DNA of 64,000 nucleotides from Anaerobacillus sp. CMMVII (lineage in GTDB: Bacteria > Bacillota > Bacilli > Bacillales > Anaerobacillaceae): contig NZ_JACEHK010000006.1 of the NCBI RefSeq assembly GCF_025377685.1, positions 1 through 64,000 of the forward strand. Reading direction: 5' to 3'. Below the pieces are notes generated by a model. The model searched no databases. It worked only from the letters and a program-made list of their open reading frames with translations, and was not told where the DNA came from. Shown piece by piece: positions 37,161 to 46,089 of this stretch. Within the stretch, counting starts at the first letter, position 1; every line of letters begins with the position of its first letter. Made by a program: the position numbers and the translations under genes.

Positions 37161-37181
37161 GAGACAAGGAGACACTTATCT

Positions 37182-37409
37182 ATGGCAAAACCAGATAACC
37201 GTTATAATAACGCAGAGCGTTTAGAACAAATGGTCAATAATACAATCGAGAACTTAGAGGAAGCCCATAAAACGCTCCAAAATGAAGATTTAAATAGTGC
37301 TGATCGTGAAGCGATTGAAGCGAAAAACGCGCGTAGAGAACAAAGCATCGAAGGCTTTAAAGCAGAGATTGAAGATGAAATTGCTGCACGTGAAAACGGC
37401 GAAATTTAA
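37182..37409 (+). CDS. tlp: Small acid-soluble spore protein Tlp
   Basis: 75 residues, acidic and helical; MAKPDNRYNNAERLEQMVNN and NTIENLEEAHKTL identify Tlp, a thioredoxin-like named spore core protein. Good ribosome site AAGGAGAC before ATG. Confidence 0.92.
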   Translation: MAKPDNRYNNAERLEQMVNNTIENLEEAHKTLQNEDLNSADREAIEAKNARREQSIEGFKAEIEDEIAARENGEI

Positions 37410-37421
37410 TTAGGGTAAGGT

Positions 37422-37450
37422 GAGGTTAGGTGTTTGCCTAGCCTTTTTTT
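37422..37450 (+). terminator. Terminator of tlp
   Basis: GGTTAGG-TGTTTG-CCTAGCC with seven T. Confidence 0.85.
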
Positions 37451-37530
37451 GCGGAGAAAATCTCACCAATTTTATGTACTCAAGTCAATAAAATGGTAAA
37501 CTAAGGGTATTCGTAAGCTGGAGGTAAAGT

Positions 37531-38358
37531 ATGGAAGATACACAGAAAAAGATTATTGCAGAAATGAAAGTAAAGCAAACGATTGATGTCACAAATGAAA
37601 TTGAGCAACGTGTTAAATTTTTAAAACAATACGTACGTAAAACAAATACCAAAGGCCTAGTATTAGGGATATCGGGTGGACAAGACTCCACGTTGGCAGG
37701 GAAACTATGTCAAATGGCTATTGACGAGCTGAACGCAGCTGAAGCAAGCCATTCTTATCAGTTTATCGCCGTTCGGCTTCCTTATGGTGAACAATTTGAT
37801 GAACAAGATGCTCAGGATGCATTAGCGTTTATCGCTCCTTCTAAAAATTTGACCGTTAATATTAAAGCTGCTGTCGATGCATCAGTAAAAGCGTTTACCG
37901 ATGCTACGGGTCAAGAGCTTAGTCATTTTATGAAGGGGAACACAAAAGCGCGGGAAAGAATGAAGGTCCAATACGATATCGGTGCCTATTATCAATGTTT
38001 AGTCGTTGGTACGGACCATTCAGCAGAAGCTATTACTGGCTTTTATACAAAACATGGCGACGGCGCTTGTGACATTGTTCCACTTTTTGGGTTAAATAAA
38101 AGGCAAGGTAGACAATTATTGCAACACTTAGGCTGTCCCAAACACCTCTACTTTAAAGTTCCAACGGCTGATTTAGAAGACGATAAACCTGGTTTACCTG
38201 ATGAGGCGGCTCTAGGATTTACCTATGAAAATATCGATGACTATTTAGAGGGTAAGCAAGTACCTACGGAAATTAGCGCAAAAATTGAAGCGAAATTCAA
38301 AGTAACCGAACATAAACGTCAAGGCCCAGTCAGTATTTATGATGATTGGTGGAAGTGA
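37531..38358 (+). CDS. nadE: NH3-dependent NAD+ synthetase
   Basis: Last step of NAD synthesis, amidation of deamido-NAD. 275 residues, the short ammonia-dependent form without a glutaminase domain. PP-loop [14 protein letters not shown] near residue 50, [17 protein letters not shown], and [19 protein letters not shown] are diagnostic. GCTGGAGGTAAAGT precedes the ATG. Confidence 0.96.
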   Translation: MEDTQKKIIAEMKVKQTIDVTNEIEQRVKFLKQYVRKTNTKGLVLGISGGQDSTLAGKLCQMAIDELNAAEASHSYQFIAVRLPYGEQFDEQDAQDALAFIAPSKNLTVNIKAAVDASVKAFTDATGQELSHFMKGNTKARERMKVQYDIGAYYQCLVVGTDHSAEAITGFYTKHGDGACDIVPLFGLNKRQGRQLLQHLGCPKHLYFKVPTADLEDDKPGLPDEAALGFTYENIDDYLEGKQVPTEISAKIEAKFKVTEHKRQGPVSIYDDWWK

Positions 38359-38433
38359 GTTAAGAGTGAAGAGTGTTGAGTGATGAGTTTTGTAAGGGTC
38401 GCTTGGACTATCTTCACCAACTCAAAACTAAAG
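38358..38433 (+). repeat. Intergenic GAGTTTTGA repeat, copy 2
   Basis: GAGTGATGAGTTTTG on the left pairs with CCAACTCAAAACTA on the right. Same motif family as 25889-25998; again it ends right before a ribosome site. Confidence 0.55.
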
Positions 38434-38444
38434 GAGGGGATTTT

Positions 38445-39290
38445 TTGAAAAATGCGGATTTGCACATGCATACGACAGCATCTGATGGGGGTTATACACC
38501 TCGAGAGTTAGTCGCAAAATGTAAGGAAGTTGGATTAGAGTTTATTGCGATTACTGATCATGATACGGTGAGCGGCGTCGCTGAAGCTATTGAAGTAGGA
38601 AAAACTGTTGGATTGACTGTGATCCCTGGAATTGAGTTTTCTACCAAAGAAAGTGGCGTCAGTGTACATATTTTAGGTTATGGAATTGATGTAACCAACG
38701 AAGCTCTTCTAAAGATGCTTGATGAACAACAAAAGTTAAGAAAAAAGCGAATGGCCGAGATGGTTACCAAGTTTGCGAACCTAAACATTCACGTCAATGA
38801 AGCAGACATCTTAAAAGAAGCGGATGGGGGGAGCATTGGAAGACCTCACGTTGCCAGGGTTCTCGTAAACATGGGAATTGTAAAAGATGTAGCAGAAGCA
38901 TTTGAGCTTTATTTAGGAGAGGGAAAACCCTGTTACGTCAAAAAGGAACGGGAAATGACTCCAATGGAAGCATTGAATTGGATTGCAGAATCAAAGGGAG
39001 TAGCTGTTCTTGCGCACCCTGTATACTATCATCTAGATGATAAAATTGCTGATTGGGTAAAAACGGGCTTGCTTCAAGGAGTTGAGGTGTATCACCGAGA
39101 TCATGATGAAGCGGTTCAAGAGCATTATGAAAAACTCGTTCAACAACTAGAAGAAAGTTTAGACATTCAGTTGTTAAGAACAGGTGGCTCTGATTTTCAC
39201 CATGAAGATTATGGGAGAGTTCGTGAGCCGTTGGGGGTTACTCGCGTGGAAAATGAATTAGCTCTCAAATTGCTCGCTAGGATCGTTTAG
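38445..39290 (+). CDS. PHP-domain phosphoesterase (YciV/TrpH-like)
   Basis: 281 residues, metal-dependent phosphoesterase, relatives of which are 3',5'-nucleoside bisphosphate phosphatase or 5'-3' RNase AM. PHP motifs: ADLHMHTTASDGGYTP, ITDHDTVSGV, IPGIEFSTK, VLAHPVYY, GSDFHHED. I choose TTG 38445 (AAGGAGGGG 6 nt before) over the longer frame at 38373, which is repeat sequence. Confidence 0.9.
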   Translation: MKNADLHMHTTASDGGYTPRELVAKCKEVGLEFIAITDHDTVSGVAEAIEVGKTVGLTVIPGIEFSTKESGVSVHILGYGIDVTNEALLKMLDEQQKLRKKRMAEMVTKFANLNIHVNEADILKEADGGSIGRPHVARVLVNMGIVKDVAEAFELYLGEGKPCYVKKEREMTPMEALNWIAESKGVAVLAHPVYYHLDDKIADWVKTGLLQGVEVYHRDHDEAVQEHYEKLVQQLEESLDIQLLRTGGSDFHHEDYGRVREPLGVTRVENELALKLLARIV

Positions 39291-39321
39291 GTTAGTAGGC
39301 TTTAGGTGCATTTAAGAATTA

Positions 39322-39503
39322 GAGGACATACGTTCCGTTATTTACAGTTTTTTTGCCAATTTAAGTATTTTGAGGTCATACGTTCCGCTATTTTATCAAA
39401 TTTAGCATGAAAACAGCACTTATAGTCATAATAAGGGAACGTATGTCCGTTAAATCTCAAAAAGAGTCGTTTTTTGGAAAATAAAGGAACGTAGGTCCGA
39501 TAA
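39322..39503. repeat. Four-copy ACGTTCC repeat in inverted arrangement
   Basis: GAGGACATACGTTCCGTTAT (39322) and GAGGTCATACGTTCCGCTAT (39372) are direct copies; GGGAACGTATGTCCGTTAA (39435) and AGGAACGTAGGTCCGATAA (39485) are inverted copies. The block can fold as a nested cruciform between two convergent genes. The motif is familiar from Bacillaceae intergenic repeats. Confidence 0.75.
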
Positions 39504-39532
39504 AAAAAAGATCCTATAAAATCCACCACAGG

Positions 39533-40204
39533 TTAATGGTGATATTTTTTCACTTCTGTCGTTGCATCAATATAGGTCTCAGTTAGTGCTTGTGAGGCTA
39601 GCTGGTCTGCTTCTTTGTTTTCAGCCCGGTTAATTGCCTCGTACGTAACTGTTAAGCCAAGAGCTTTAATTTTCTCATCAATTCGATCAAGCCAACGCGT
39701 ATGTTCTTCTTCGTAGCAAGGCCATTCACCCTTTGCTTGGTTTATAACCACCAATGAGTCCCCCTTAACGGTGATCGGCAGGTGATGAACACCGAGTGCT
39801 TCAAGTTCGTTAAGTGCCGTCCATAAAGCTGCAAATTCAGCTTCGTTGTTAGAAGTAAGTTGTTCTAGCAATTCGTTCTTTCGGAGTCGATAGTACTTTT
39901 CATTTTGTTCATAGTAAATGACGACACCGACCCCTGATAGGCGTTTTTCTTCATGAAAGCCACCATCAAAATACAGCAGCACATTGTGAGGTTCTTCTTT
40001 TAGGCTGTCTAGGTATTTCTTTAAATGTTTCTTCAACCAACTTGCTCCAGTTTCATCAATAAAGTCAATTTTCGTAAAACGTCCAGTTTTTTCGAAATCT
40101 TCACTTAAGAAAAGTGCTTCTTGAACTGGTAAGAAATCGGTATTCATGTCGTATTGACTTGTGCCGTTTTTCGGTTTATAAGCGATCTCTAGACGTATTT
40201 TCAT
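39533..40204 (-). CDS. RNase HI-like protein (YpeP type)
   Basis: 223 residues: an N-terminal ~70-residue extension, then an RNase H fold. The four acidic residues are visible in LLYFDGGFHEE, SNNEAEFAALW, VKGDSLVVI and NKEADQLASQAL, so the enzyme is probably active on RNA in RNA-DNA hybrids. B. subtilis YpeP is the likely equivalent. ATG 40204 after AAAGGAGGAACACGC. Confidence 0.88.
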   Translation of the reverse strand: MKIRLEIAYKPKNGTSQYDMNTDFLPVQEALFLSEDFEKTGRFTKIDFIDETGASWLKKHLKKYLDSLKEEPHNVLLYFDGGFHEEKRLSGVGVVIYYEQNEKYYRLRKNELLEQLTSNNEAEFAALWTALNELEALGVHHLPITVKGDSLVVINQAKGEWPCYEEEHTRWLDRIDEKIKALGLTVTYEAINRAENKEADQLASQALTETYIDATTEVKKYHH

Positions 40205-40305
40205 GCGTGTTCCTCCTTTATCCCTTCAATTCACTAAAGAAATAATTGCGAATTTTATAAAAACATGATAACTTAATTATTTAAAAGGGTCGATTCTTTA
40301 TTTTA

Positions 40306-40497
40306 GGCTCTTTTCGTAAACACTGTTGCTTTTATTACTCTAAAATAATCGGAAAATTATCTTAGATGAAGATATCACCCAATAAATTAAGTAAGAAAAG
40401 AGCAATACTTACTAAATTAGTGGTAAATTCTTAGTACTATGTGTAAAAATCCGGCTTTTGGGATTTTTACGAAAGCAACAAACTTTGCGAGAATAGC
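40306..40497 (+). mobile_element. MITE-like element, type A, copy 1
   Basis: About 192 nt. Left end GCTCTTTTCGTAAACACTGT then TGCTTTT; right end, reverse complement, GCTATTCTCGCAAAGTTTGT then TGCTTTC. It matches 60514-60703 (opposite strand) along its whole length and shares ends with the type B elements. The 40205-40305 and 40498-40568 flanks show only the metA leader; no SAM riboswitch is recognisable. Confidence 0.8.
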
Positions 40498-40568
40498 TTT
40501 ATTTTAGTATTTGCCCTTAAAAATCGTACTATCCATCGTTGGGATAAACCGAGAGGAGGGACAGTTTC

Positions 40569-41483
40569 ATGCCAATAAAAATTCCTGATGCCCTACCGGC
40601 AAAAGAAATTTTACTGAGAGAAAATATATTTGTCATGGATGAAAGTCGAGCATTTAGTCAAGACATTCGTCCACTAAAAATCGTCATCTTAAATTTAATG
40701 CCTGTAAAGGAAGTGACCGAAACACAATTACTTCGTTTACTAGGCAATACACCCTTACAGGTGGAAGTATCGTTTATCCATCCGGATACGCATCAATCCA
40801 AAAATACTTCACAGCAACATTTGCAGACATTTTATCAGTCCTTTACGGAAATTCAGGATAAGAAATTCGATGGGATGATTATTACTGGTGCGCCAATCGA
40901 GCATCTCCCATTTGAAGACGTAACCTACTGGGATGAGCTAAAACAAATCATGACTTGGTCTGTTACTAATGTCACCTCTACATTACATATTTGCTGGGGA
41001 GCACAGGCAGGACTCTATCATCATTACGGCGTTCGTAAATATGTTTTGGAAGAAAAAGTGTTTGGCGTATTTTCACATTCCGTTTGTAACCGAACAGTGA
41101 ACCTATTAAGAGGCTTTGATGATGAGTATGTTGTTCCGCAATCTCGCTATACTGAAGTACGTAAAGAGGATATAAACAAGGTGGCGGACATCGAAATTTT
41201 ATCTGAATCTCCTGAATCAGGAGTTAATATTGTAGCGTCTAAAAATGGAAAACAAATCTTCATTACGGGTCATTTCGAATATGACGCGACAACATTGAAA
41301 AGCGAGTACGAGCGTGATATGGAAAAAGGATTAGAGACCTGTTGCCCACTTCACTACTTTGTAAATAACGACGAAACTTCCGAACCACGACTTCGGTGGC
41401 GTGCCCATGCCAATTTACTGTTTTCAAATTGGTTGAACTACTATGTGTATCAAGAAACCCCTTATGATTTAAGTAATAAATAA
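40569..41483 (+). CDS. metAA: Homoserine O-acyltransferase MetA, probably acetyl-CoA specific
   Basis: First committed step of methionine synthesis. 304 residues. Catalytic Cys in [15 protein letters not shown], His in FITGHFEYD. The residue that sets acyl specificity follows GAP: here [14 protein letters not shown] has Glu, as in B. cereus MetA that uses acetyl-CoA, whereas E. coli has Gly and uses succinyl-CoA. So acetylation is predicted. ATG after GAGAGGAGGGACAG. Confidence 0.93.
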   Translation: MPIKIPDALPAKEILLRENIFVMDESRAFSQDIRPLKIVILNLMPVKEVTETQLLRLLGNTPLQVEVSFIHPDTHQSKNTSQQHLQTFYQSFTEIQDKKFDGMIITGAPIEHLPFEDVTYWDELKQIMTWSVTNVTSTLHICWGAQAGLYHHYGVRKYVLEEKVFGVFSHSVCNRTVNLLRGFDDEYVVPQSRYTEVRKEDINKVADIEILSESPESGVNIVASKNGKQIFITGHFEYDATTLKSEYERDMEKGLETCCPLHYFVNNDETSEPRLRWRAHANLLFSNWLNYYVYQETPYDLSNK

Positions 41484-41484
41484 A

Positions 41485-41619
41485 GGCTATTTTCGTAAAC
41501 TTTTTTGCTTTTAGGTCGTCTTTTGAGAATAAATAAGCTTCACGCAAAGCGTGAAGAACCAAGCATTTGCTTGGTTACGACCTAAAAGCTAATAGCAACA
41601 ATCTTTTGGAAAAGAGCGT
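41485..41619 (-). mobile_element. MITE-like element, type B, copy 2
   Basis: Reverse complement of 32363-32552 with an internal deletion of ~50 nt; keeps CTTTTAGGTCGT ... ACGACCTAAAAG and the TTCACGC/GCGTGAA hairpin. It begins 2 nt after the metA stop. Confidence 0.8.
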
Positions 41620-41632
41620 AAATAAAGAATCT

Positions 41633-41660
41633 AAATCCCCTTCTTCTGAAGGGGATTTTT
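41633..41660 (+). terminator. Terminator
   Basis: AATCCCCTTC-TTCT-GAAGGGGATTTTT, probably the true metA terminator displaced by the MITE insertion. Confidence 0.85.
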
Positions 41661-41860
41661 CAATGGGAGCATGAAAGGAATAGCACATTTTGGATTTAAA
41701 AGCATACGATAAAAACTAGGTAAGAGTCTATAGCTATTGTCTACCTTGTAAAAAAATGCGTTTCGAAAGTTCACTTTCCAGTATTAATTTTTCATCAAGG
41801 ATTATTATGTTGGTGAAAGTGAACTTTTTCTACCTAGTTGATATCAGGAGGTCGGATAAA

Positions 41861-42943
41861 GTGAGTGTTAAGCATTTCTTTTTAGATGGAAATACAAGTA
41901 AGGGCTATGTTTCACTTGTGAAATATATCGTAAGCACGATGAACAAAGTCTATGTCGTTAAAGGTAGTTTAGGCAGTGAAAAAACCAAGCTTTTTAAAAC
42001 AATTAGTGATTATTTTGAACAGCAGAATTTACTTGTCTATTTGTTGCACAATCCATCAGACGAAGACCAGTTAGATGGAATTGTCGTTCCAGAGAAGAGT
42101 ATTGCTGTTGTTGACGGTTCAAAGCGGAATGGAATTGAAGCAAAATACAGTGGGTTTATCGAAGAGTCAATTAATCTTGATGAGATGATTGATAAAGTAA
42201 AGCTAGTCATAAATAAAAAATCAATTATTAGCAAGCGAAATGAAATCGAGCAACTTCATGAGGAAGCATATGCAAAATTCGCGAGAGGCAAGGAGATACA
42301 TGAGAAGAAAGAGGAATTATATATTTCTGCTATGGATTTTGATAAAGCAAATAAAGTTACGGCGCAGCTAGCTGCTAGTCTGTTTCATAATGTAACAATA
42401 GCAAAAGAAAATCCAATAGTGGAGCAGTTATTCTTTGGTGCAGCAACACCAAATGGTGCGATTAATTTCATTGATAATATTACGAGTGATATTAGTAAAC
42501 GATATATTATTAAGGGAAGATCAGGAAGCGGTAAGAGTACGGTCATGAGAAAAATCGGTAAATATGCTGAAAACGTAGGGTTATCAGTACAATATTTCCC
42601 GTGTGGTTTAGACCCAAATAGCTTAGATATGATTATTATACCTTCACTAAGCGTGGCGATTTTAGATGGTACTGCCCCTCATGTTATCGATCCTACAAGA
42701 GCAAGCGATGAGGTCATTGACATGTTTGAACTTTGTATGGATCAGTCAATAGATACAAAGTACGATGAGGAGTTTAAACAGTTACATGTAGCCTACAAGG
42801 CGGAAATGAAAGAAGGCACAAGACTTTTAGAAGAGGCGAAAAAAGTGAAAGATTCACTTGAGCAAATTTATCTAGAAGCCGTAGATACTGTTGAATTATA
42901 TAACAAAATGAACGAGATTGTGGCGACTATTACAGCAAACTAA
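41861..42943 (+). CDS. Duplicated P-loop NTPase, unknown function
   Basis: 360 residues in two homologous halves. Half 1 (about 1-170) has a degraded Walker A, VKGSLGSEKTKL; half 2 (about 185-360) has an intact one, IKGRSGSGKSTVMRKIGKY. Both halves contain a (Y/F)xxG..PDxLDxI(I/V)xP segment followed by (V/I)xDG(T/S). Similar ATPases occur in many Bacillaceae without known role; a regulatory dimer with one dead site is plausible. GTG 41861 with AGGAGGTCGG before it; the upstream frame is not coding-like. Confidence 0.75.
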   Translation: MSVKHFFLDGNTSKGYVSLVKYIVSTMNKVYVVKGSLGSEKTKLFKTISDYFEQQNLLVYLLHNPSDEDQLDGIVVPEKSIAVVDGSKRNGIEAKYSGFIEESINLDEMIDKVKLVINKKSIISKRNEIEQLHEEAYAKFARGKEIHEKKEELYISAMDFDKANKVTAQLAASLFHNVTIAKENPIVEQLFFGAATPNGAINFIDNITSDISKRYIIKGRSGSGKSTVMRKIGKYAENVGLSVQYFPCGLDPNSLDMIIIPSLSVAILDGTAPHVIDPTRASDEVIDMFELCMDQSIDTKYDEEFKQLHVAYKAEMKEGTRLLEEAKKVKDSLEQIYLEAVDTVELYNKMNEIVATITAN

Positions 42944-43010
42944 CTTTTGGTGAAACTGATCTTCTGTCAGCAACAGGAAAAATGTGAAAGATTTAACTTC
43001 CTTTAACATA

Positions 43011-43027
43011 ATTGTTTTGGAAACAAT
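43011..43027. promoter_or_regulatory. Palindrome before the small membrane gene
   Basis: ATTGTTT-TGG-AAACAAT, perfect arms, 22 nt before the start codon; candidate operator. Confidence 0.4.
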
Positions 43028-43048
43028 ACAATTATGGAGGGGATTTCG

Positions 43049-43195
43049 ATGAATTGGTTGATCATCATTATTATAGTCGTCCTCGTATACTTGACTGTTA
43101 AGAATAACTGGTTTTATGATCCTACATCGCCAGATCGCCCGAAAAAAACCAAAGCACAAAATTGGTTTTTAGCCAAATCTAAACGAAAAAACTAA
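43049..43195 (+). CDS. Small membrane protein, 48 residues
   Basis: ATG after TATGGAGGGGATT. One hydrophobic helix (NWLIIIIIVVLVYLTV) then a basic, proline-containing tail (DPTSPDRPKKTKAQNW). Not recognised. The interval 43196-43500 downstream shows no gene. Confidence 0.65.
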   Translation: MNWLIIIIIVVLVYLTVKNNWFYDPTSPDRPKKTKAQNWFLAKSKRKN

Positions 43196-43508
43196 GGGAT
43201 TTCAGGGATATTCTCTGGGGAGAAAATTGTAAATTAGTTAAGGAGTGCGAATATATTCGTACTCCTTATTTTTGTGAGTTTTTTTCCACTCCAAGAAAAT
43301 TGTAAATCACTTTCCCCGAAATGTGAATCTGTAACCTGTATTTGTGCTTTAGTTACGAAGATTGTGAAGCGGCTAGGATAAAAATCGTTTGCGCTTCTGC
43401 CTCAAATATTGAATGTACAATCTAAAATTTGTTTTTGATAAAGAATTTCACCTAAATTGTGACAATTTTTAAACTTTTTATACTATTTAATTTAAATTGT
43501 ATGATTTT

Positions 43509-43524
43509 TGTGACAGTGGTCACT
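43509..43524 (+). promoter_or_regulatory. FNR-type box upstream of the NirK-like gene
   Basis: TGTGA-CAGTGG-TCACT against the FNR/CRP-type consensus TGTGA-N6-TCACA, one mismatch, 69 nt before the nirK-like ATG. Suggests induction at low oxygen. No FNR gene is in the window. Confidence 0.6.
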
Positions 43525-43592
43525 TTTTTAGTCGGTAAATAATGTAAAAATACATAATAGTATAAAAATATAATTAGTTAAGGGGAGATCTT

Positions 43593-44582
43593 ATGCGGAA
43601 AATATGGTATCTTGTTGTTTTTATTTTTCTACTTTTAGGATGTTCAAACGATGTTGCAAAGAGTGATGAAAAATCTAATGGAAATGTTTATGAACCAATC
43701 GCAGGGCACAAAGACCTTCACCAACCTCCTGTACCAATTGAATATGAAAGAATTAGTGAAAATGAAGTAAATATTACAATGACAGCTCAGATAACAGATA
43801 TAAATATTGAGAGACACATCACCTATAAAGCTTGGACATTTAATGGAGAGGCTCCTGGTCCTTTAGTGGTTGTAAATGAAGGAGATATCATTAATTTCAC
43901 TTTAAAAAACCTCGACCCAATTATTCCGCATAGCATGGATTTTCACGCAGTCCATGCCTCCCCTAAGAGAGATTTTGCAGATGTCATGCCAAATGAAGAA
44001 GGTACTTTTAGATATCAAGCGAATTATCCCGGTGTTTTTATGTACCATTGTGGAACGCCATCGGTGTTAGCTCATATCGCCAACGGTATGCATGGAGTCA
44101 TCCTTGTCATGCCGAAGGATGGCTACCCAACTGATCATGAAATTGACCGTGAATTTGTTCTCATTCAAAATGAGTGGTACAAATACAATGATCTCGATGA
44201 TATGTTAAACGGTGTTCCAAGTCAGGTGGTATTCTCTGCTAAAGCGCTACGTGAAGGGGATATCAATACGAACGGTACCACTTATGATTTAAAAGATACT
44301 CCGCTAGAAGCAAAAGTGGGGGAGAAGATTAGAATGTACGTCAATAACGTTGGACCTAATGAGATAAGCTCCTTTCACGTAGTAGGAACAGTATTAGACG
44401 ACGTCTATGTAGATGGTAACCCGTACAATCACTTTAAGGGATTACAGACAGTTATTTTACCGGCTAGTGGGGGAGCTGTGGTTGAGTTCACTGTAAAAGA
44501 GCCTGGAACATATCCTATCGTTACTCATCAATTTAATCATGCAGAAAAAGGGGCGGTAGCCTTATTAGTAGTATCTGAATAA
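43593..44582 (+). CDS. Copper nitrite reductase-like lipoprotein (catalytic His replaced by Gln)
   Basis: 329 residues with lipobox LLLGCSN (Cys17), so tethered outside the membrane. Two cupredoxin domains like NirK. Copper ligands by motif: His113, Asp116 and His118 in HSMDFH; His152-Cys153 in YHCGTP; His161 and Met166 in LAHIANGM; His262 in FHVVGTV. The residue matching the catalytic His255 of well-studied NirK (51 residues before the last His ligand) is Gln211 in VPSQVVFS. Type 1 and type 2 copper sites look intact but substrate protonation may be altered, so it could be a modified nitrite reductase or another copper oxidase. FNR-type box upstream. Confidence 0.85.
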   Translation: MRKIWYLVVFIFLLLGCSNDVAKSDEKSNGNVYEPIAGHKDLHQPPVPIEYERISENEVNITMTAQITDINIERHITYKAWTFNGEAPGPLVVVNEGDIINFTLKNLDPIIPHSMDFHAVHASPKRDFADVMPNEEGTFRYQANYPGVFMYHCGTPSVLAHIANGMHGVILVMPKDGYPTDHEIDREFVLIQNEWYKYNDLDDMLNGVPSQVVFSAKALREGDINTNGTTYDLKDTPLEAKVGEKIRMYVNNVGPNEISSFHVVGTVLDDVYVDGNPYNHFKGLQTVILPASGGAVVEFTVKEPGTYPIVTHQFNHAEKGAVALLVVSE

Positions 44583-44599
44583 GTAAAAATTCTTGAAGT

Positions 44600-44641
44600 A
44601 AGCTGTTGAGACAATTTTCATTTGCCTCAACGGCTTTTTTT
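44600..44641 (+). terminator. Terminator of the NirK-like gene
   Basis: AGCTGTTGAG ... CCTCAACGGCT stem and T-run. Confidence 0.8.
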
Positions 44642-44788
44642 CTTAAAATCTTAGCACGGCGTAGAGGATTAAGTATATGTCTTATTAATCTTATCAAAGT
44701 AAATTATTTCCTTTATAAATGATAAATGGTATAATGATACATGTTTTCAAGAAAGCTCTATTACATAGAAGATAGGTGTTGAAGGGAT

Positions 44789-46006
44789 ATGGATGCATTA
44801 GAGGTATTAATGAATGTTGATAAAATTGTCCCATATTTCCAACCGATTTTTAGTGCAACTAAGCAGAGTGTGATCGGTTATGAGGTTCTTGGTAGAATAA
44901 AGATTGATAATGAAGTTATTAGTTTAGGGAGCTTTTTTAATAATGATAGTATTCCTGATGAATATGTGATCGAGGTGGACGAACAACTTCAGTTGATGGC
45001 CTTTGAGTACTATTGTCGGGCGCAGCAAACTACTGATTTATTTATTAATTGTAATGCCAATATTCTAATGAATGATGAAGATTATACAGAGAAACTACTT
45101 AATCGTATTCAATCATTTGAAACTCGTGGTCTGAAGCTTGAGAATATTGTGCTAGAGATTAGGGAACACGATTACCATGGAGATCTATCACAACTAGGAC
45201 ATCTAATCATGTATTTGAAAAGCCTAGGTATTAGAATTGCCATCGATGATGTTGGAAAGGGTGGCAGCAATTTAGACAGAATTGCGCAACTTGAACCTGA
45301 TATTATAAAGGTTGATTTAGATTTTATTAAAGGAGTTTCCATTTCTCAAGCACATCGAGATGTGTTATTTTCTTTATCAACATTTGCTAGGAAAATGGGC
45401 GCAACACTATTGTTTGAAGGGATTGGAGACTTAACGAAATTAAATGCTGCATGGAGGAATGGCGGTCGTTATTACCAAGGCTTTTATTTAGCGAGACCTG
45501 CTTCTGAGTTCGTCGTCGAAGATTGCTGTAAAGAAAAACTGAAATCAGAGTTCCAGCAGTTTATTAATCATGAGCGCACCAATCTAAATAATCAATACAT
45601 ATTTACTGATGAATTAAATAATCGTCTTGAACAAGTCGTCAAAAAAGACAAGAAATTGCCTTTAGAAGAGTTAATTAAGGGTGCAGCAACAAATCTTCAA
45701 GACGTTAGCTTTCGCCTTTATATTTGTGATCAGTATGGATTTCAACGCTCCTCAAATTATCTAAAAAGTACGAATGGATGGCAAAAGCAAGAAGATTATA
45801 TAGGGAAAAATTGGAGTTGGCGACCATATTTTCTTGAGACAATTGTCAGAATGCAGTACGAAAAACGTGGTGTGTTATCTGATTTATACAGTGACATTGA
45901 AACGAATGAATTTATTCGGACATTTTCATATCCGATAAATGAAGAACTTTATTTATTTCTTGATATTCCTTACGCGTTCCTCTATGAAAAGAAAGGCTTG
46001 TTATAA
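44789..46006 (+). CDS. EAL-domain protein, YkuI-like
   Basis: 405 residues: EAL domain (about 10-245) followed by a YkuI_C-type PAS-like domain (about 250-400). Motifs are YEVLGR in place of EAL, ENIVLEIREHDYHGD, IAIDDVGKGGSNLD and LLFEGIGD, YYQGFYLARP. Most metal ligands of c-di-GMP phosphodiesterases are kept; the B. subtilis homologue YkuI binds c-di-GMP but shows little or no activity, so a receptor role is likely. Start after GAAGGGAT. Confidence 0.88.
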   Translation: MDALEVLMNVDKIVPYFQPIFSATKQSVIGYEVLGRIKIDNEVISLGSFFNNDSIPDEYVIEVDEQLQLMAFEYYCRAQQTTDLFINCNANILMNDEDYTEKLLNRIQSFETRGLKLENIVLEIREHDYHGDLSQLGHLIMYLKSLGIRIAIDDVGKGGSNLDRIAQLEPDIIKVDLDFIKGVSISQAHRDVLFSLSTFARKMGATLLFEGIGDLTKLNAAWRNGGRYYQGFYLARPASEFVVEDCCKEKLKSEFQQFINHERTNLNNQYIFTDELNNRLEQVVKKDKKLPLEELIKGAATNLQDVSFRLYICDQYGFQRSSNYLKSTNGWQKQEDYIGKNWSWRPYFLETIVRMQYEKRGVLSDLYSDIETNEFIRTFSYPINEELYLFLDIPYAFLYEKKGLL

Positions 46007-46015
46007 CTAACAGTC

Positions 46016-46042
46016 TGGACTCAGGCCTTCCTGAGTCTTCTT
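46016..46042 (+). terminator. Terminator
   Basis: GACTCAGG-CCTT-CCTGAGTC followed by TTCTTTT. Confidence 0.85.
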
Positions 46043-46089
46043 TTCGTTTAGAATAGGAACGTACAAAATTACAGATATGATCGGAGCAC

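Noticed and set aside
40205-40568. SAM riboswitch or T-box before metA
   Set aside because: The long leader is filled by a MITE-like element; no S-box core or T-box sequence is recognisable.
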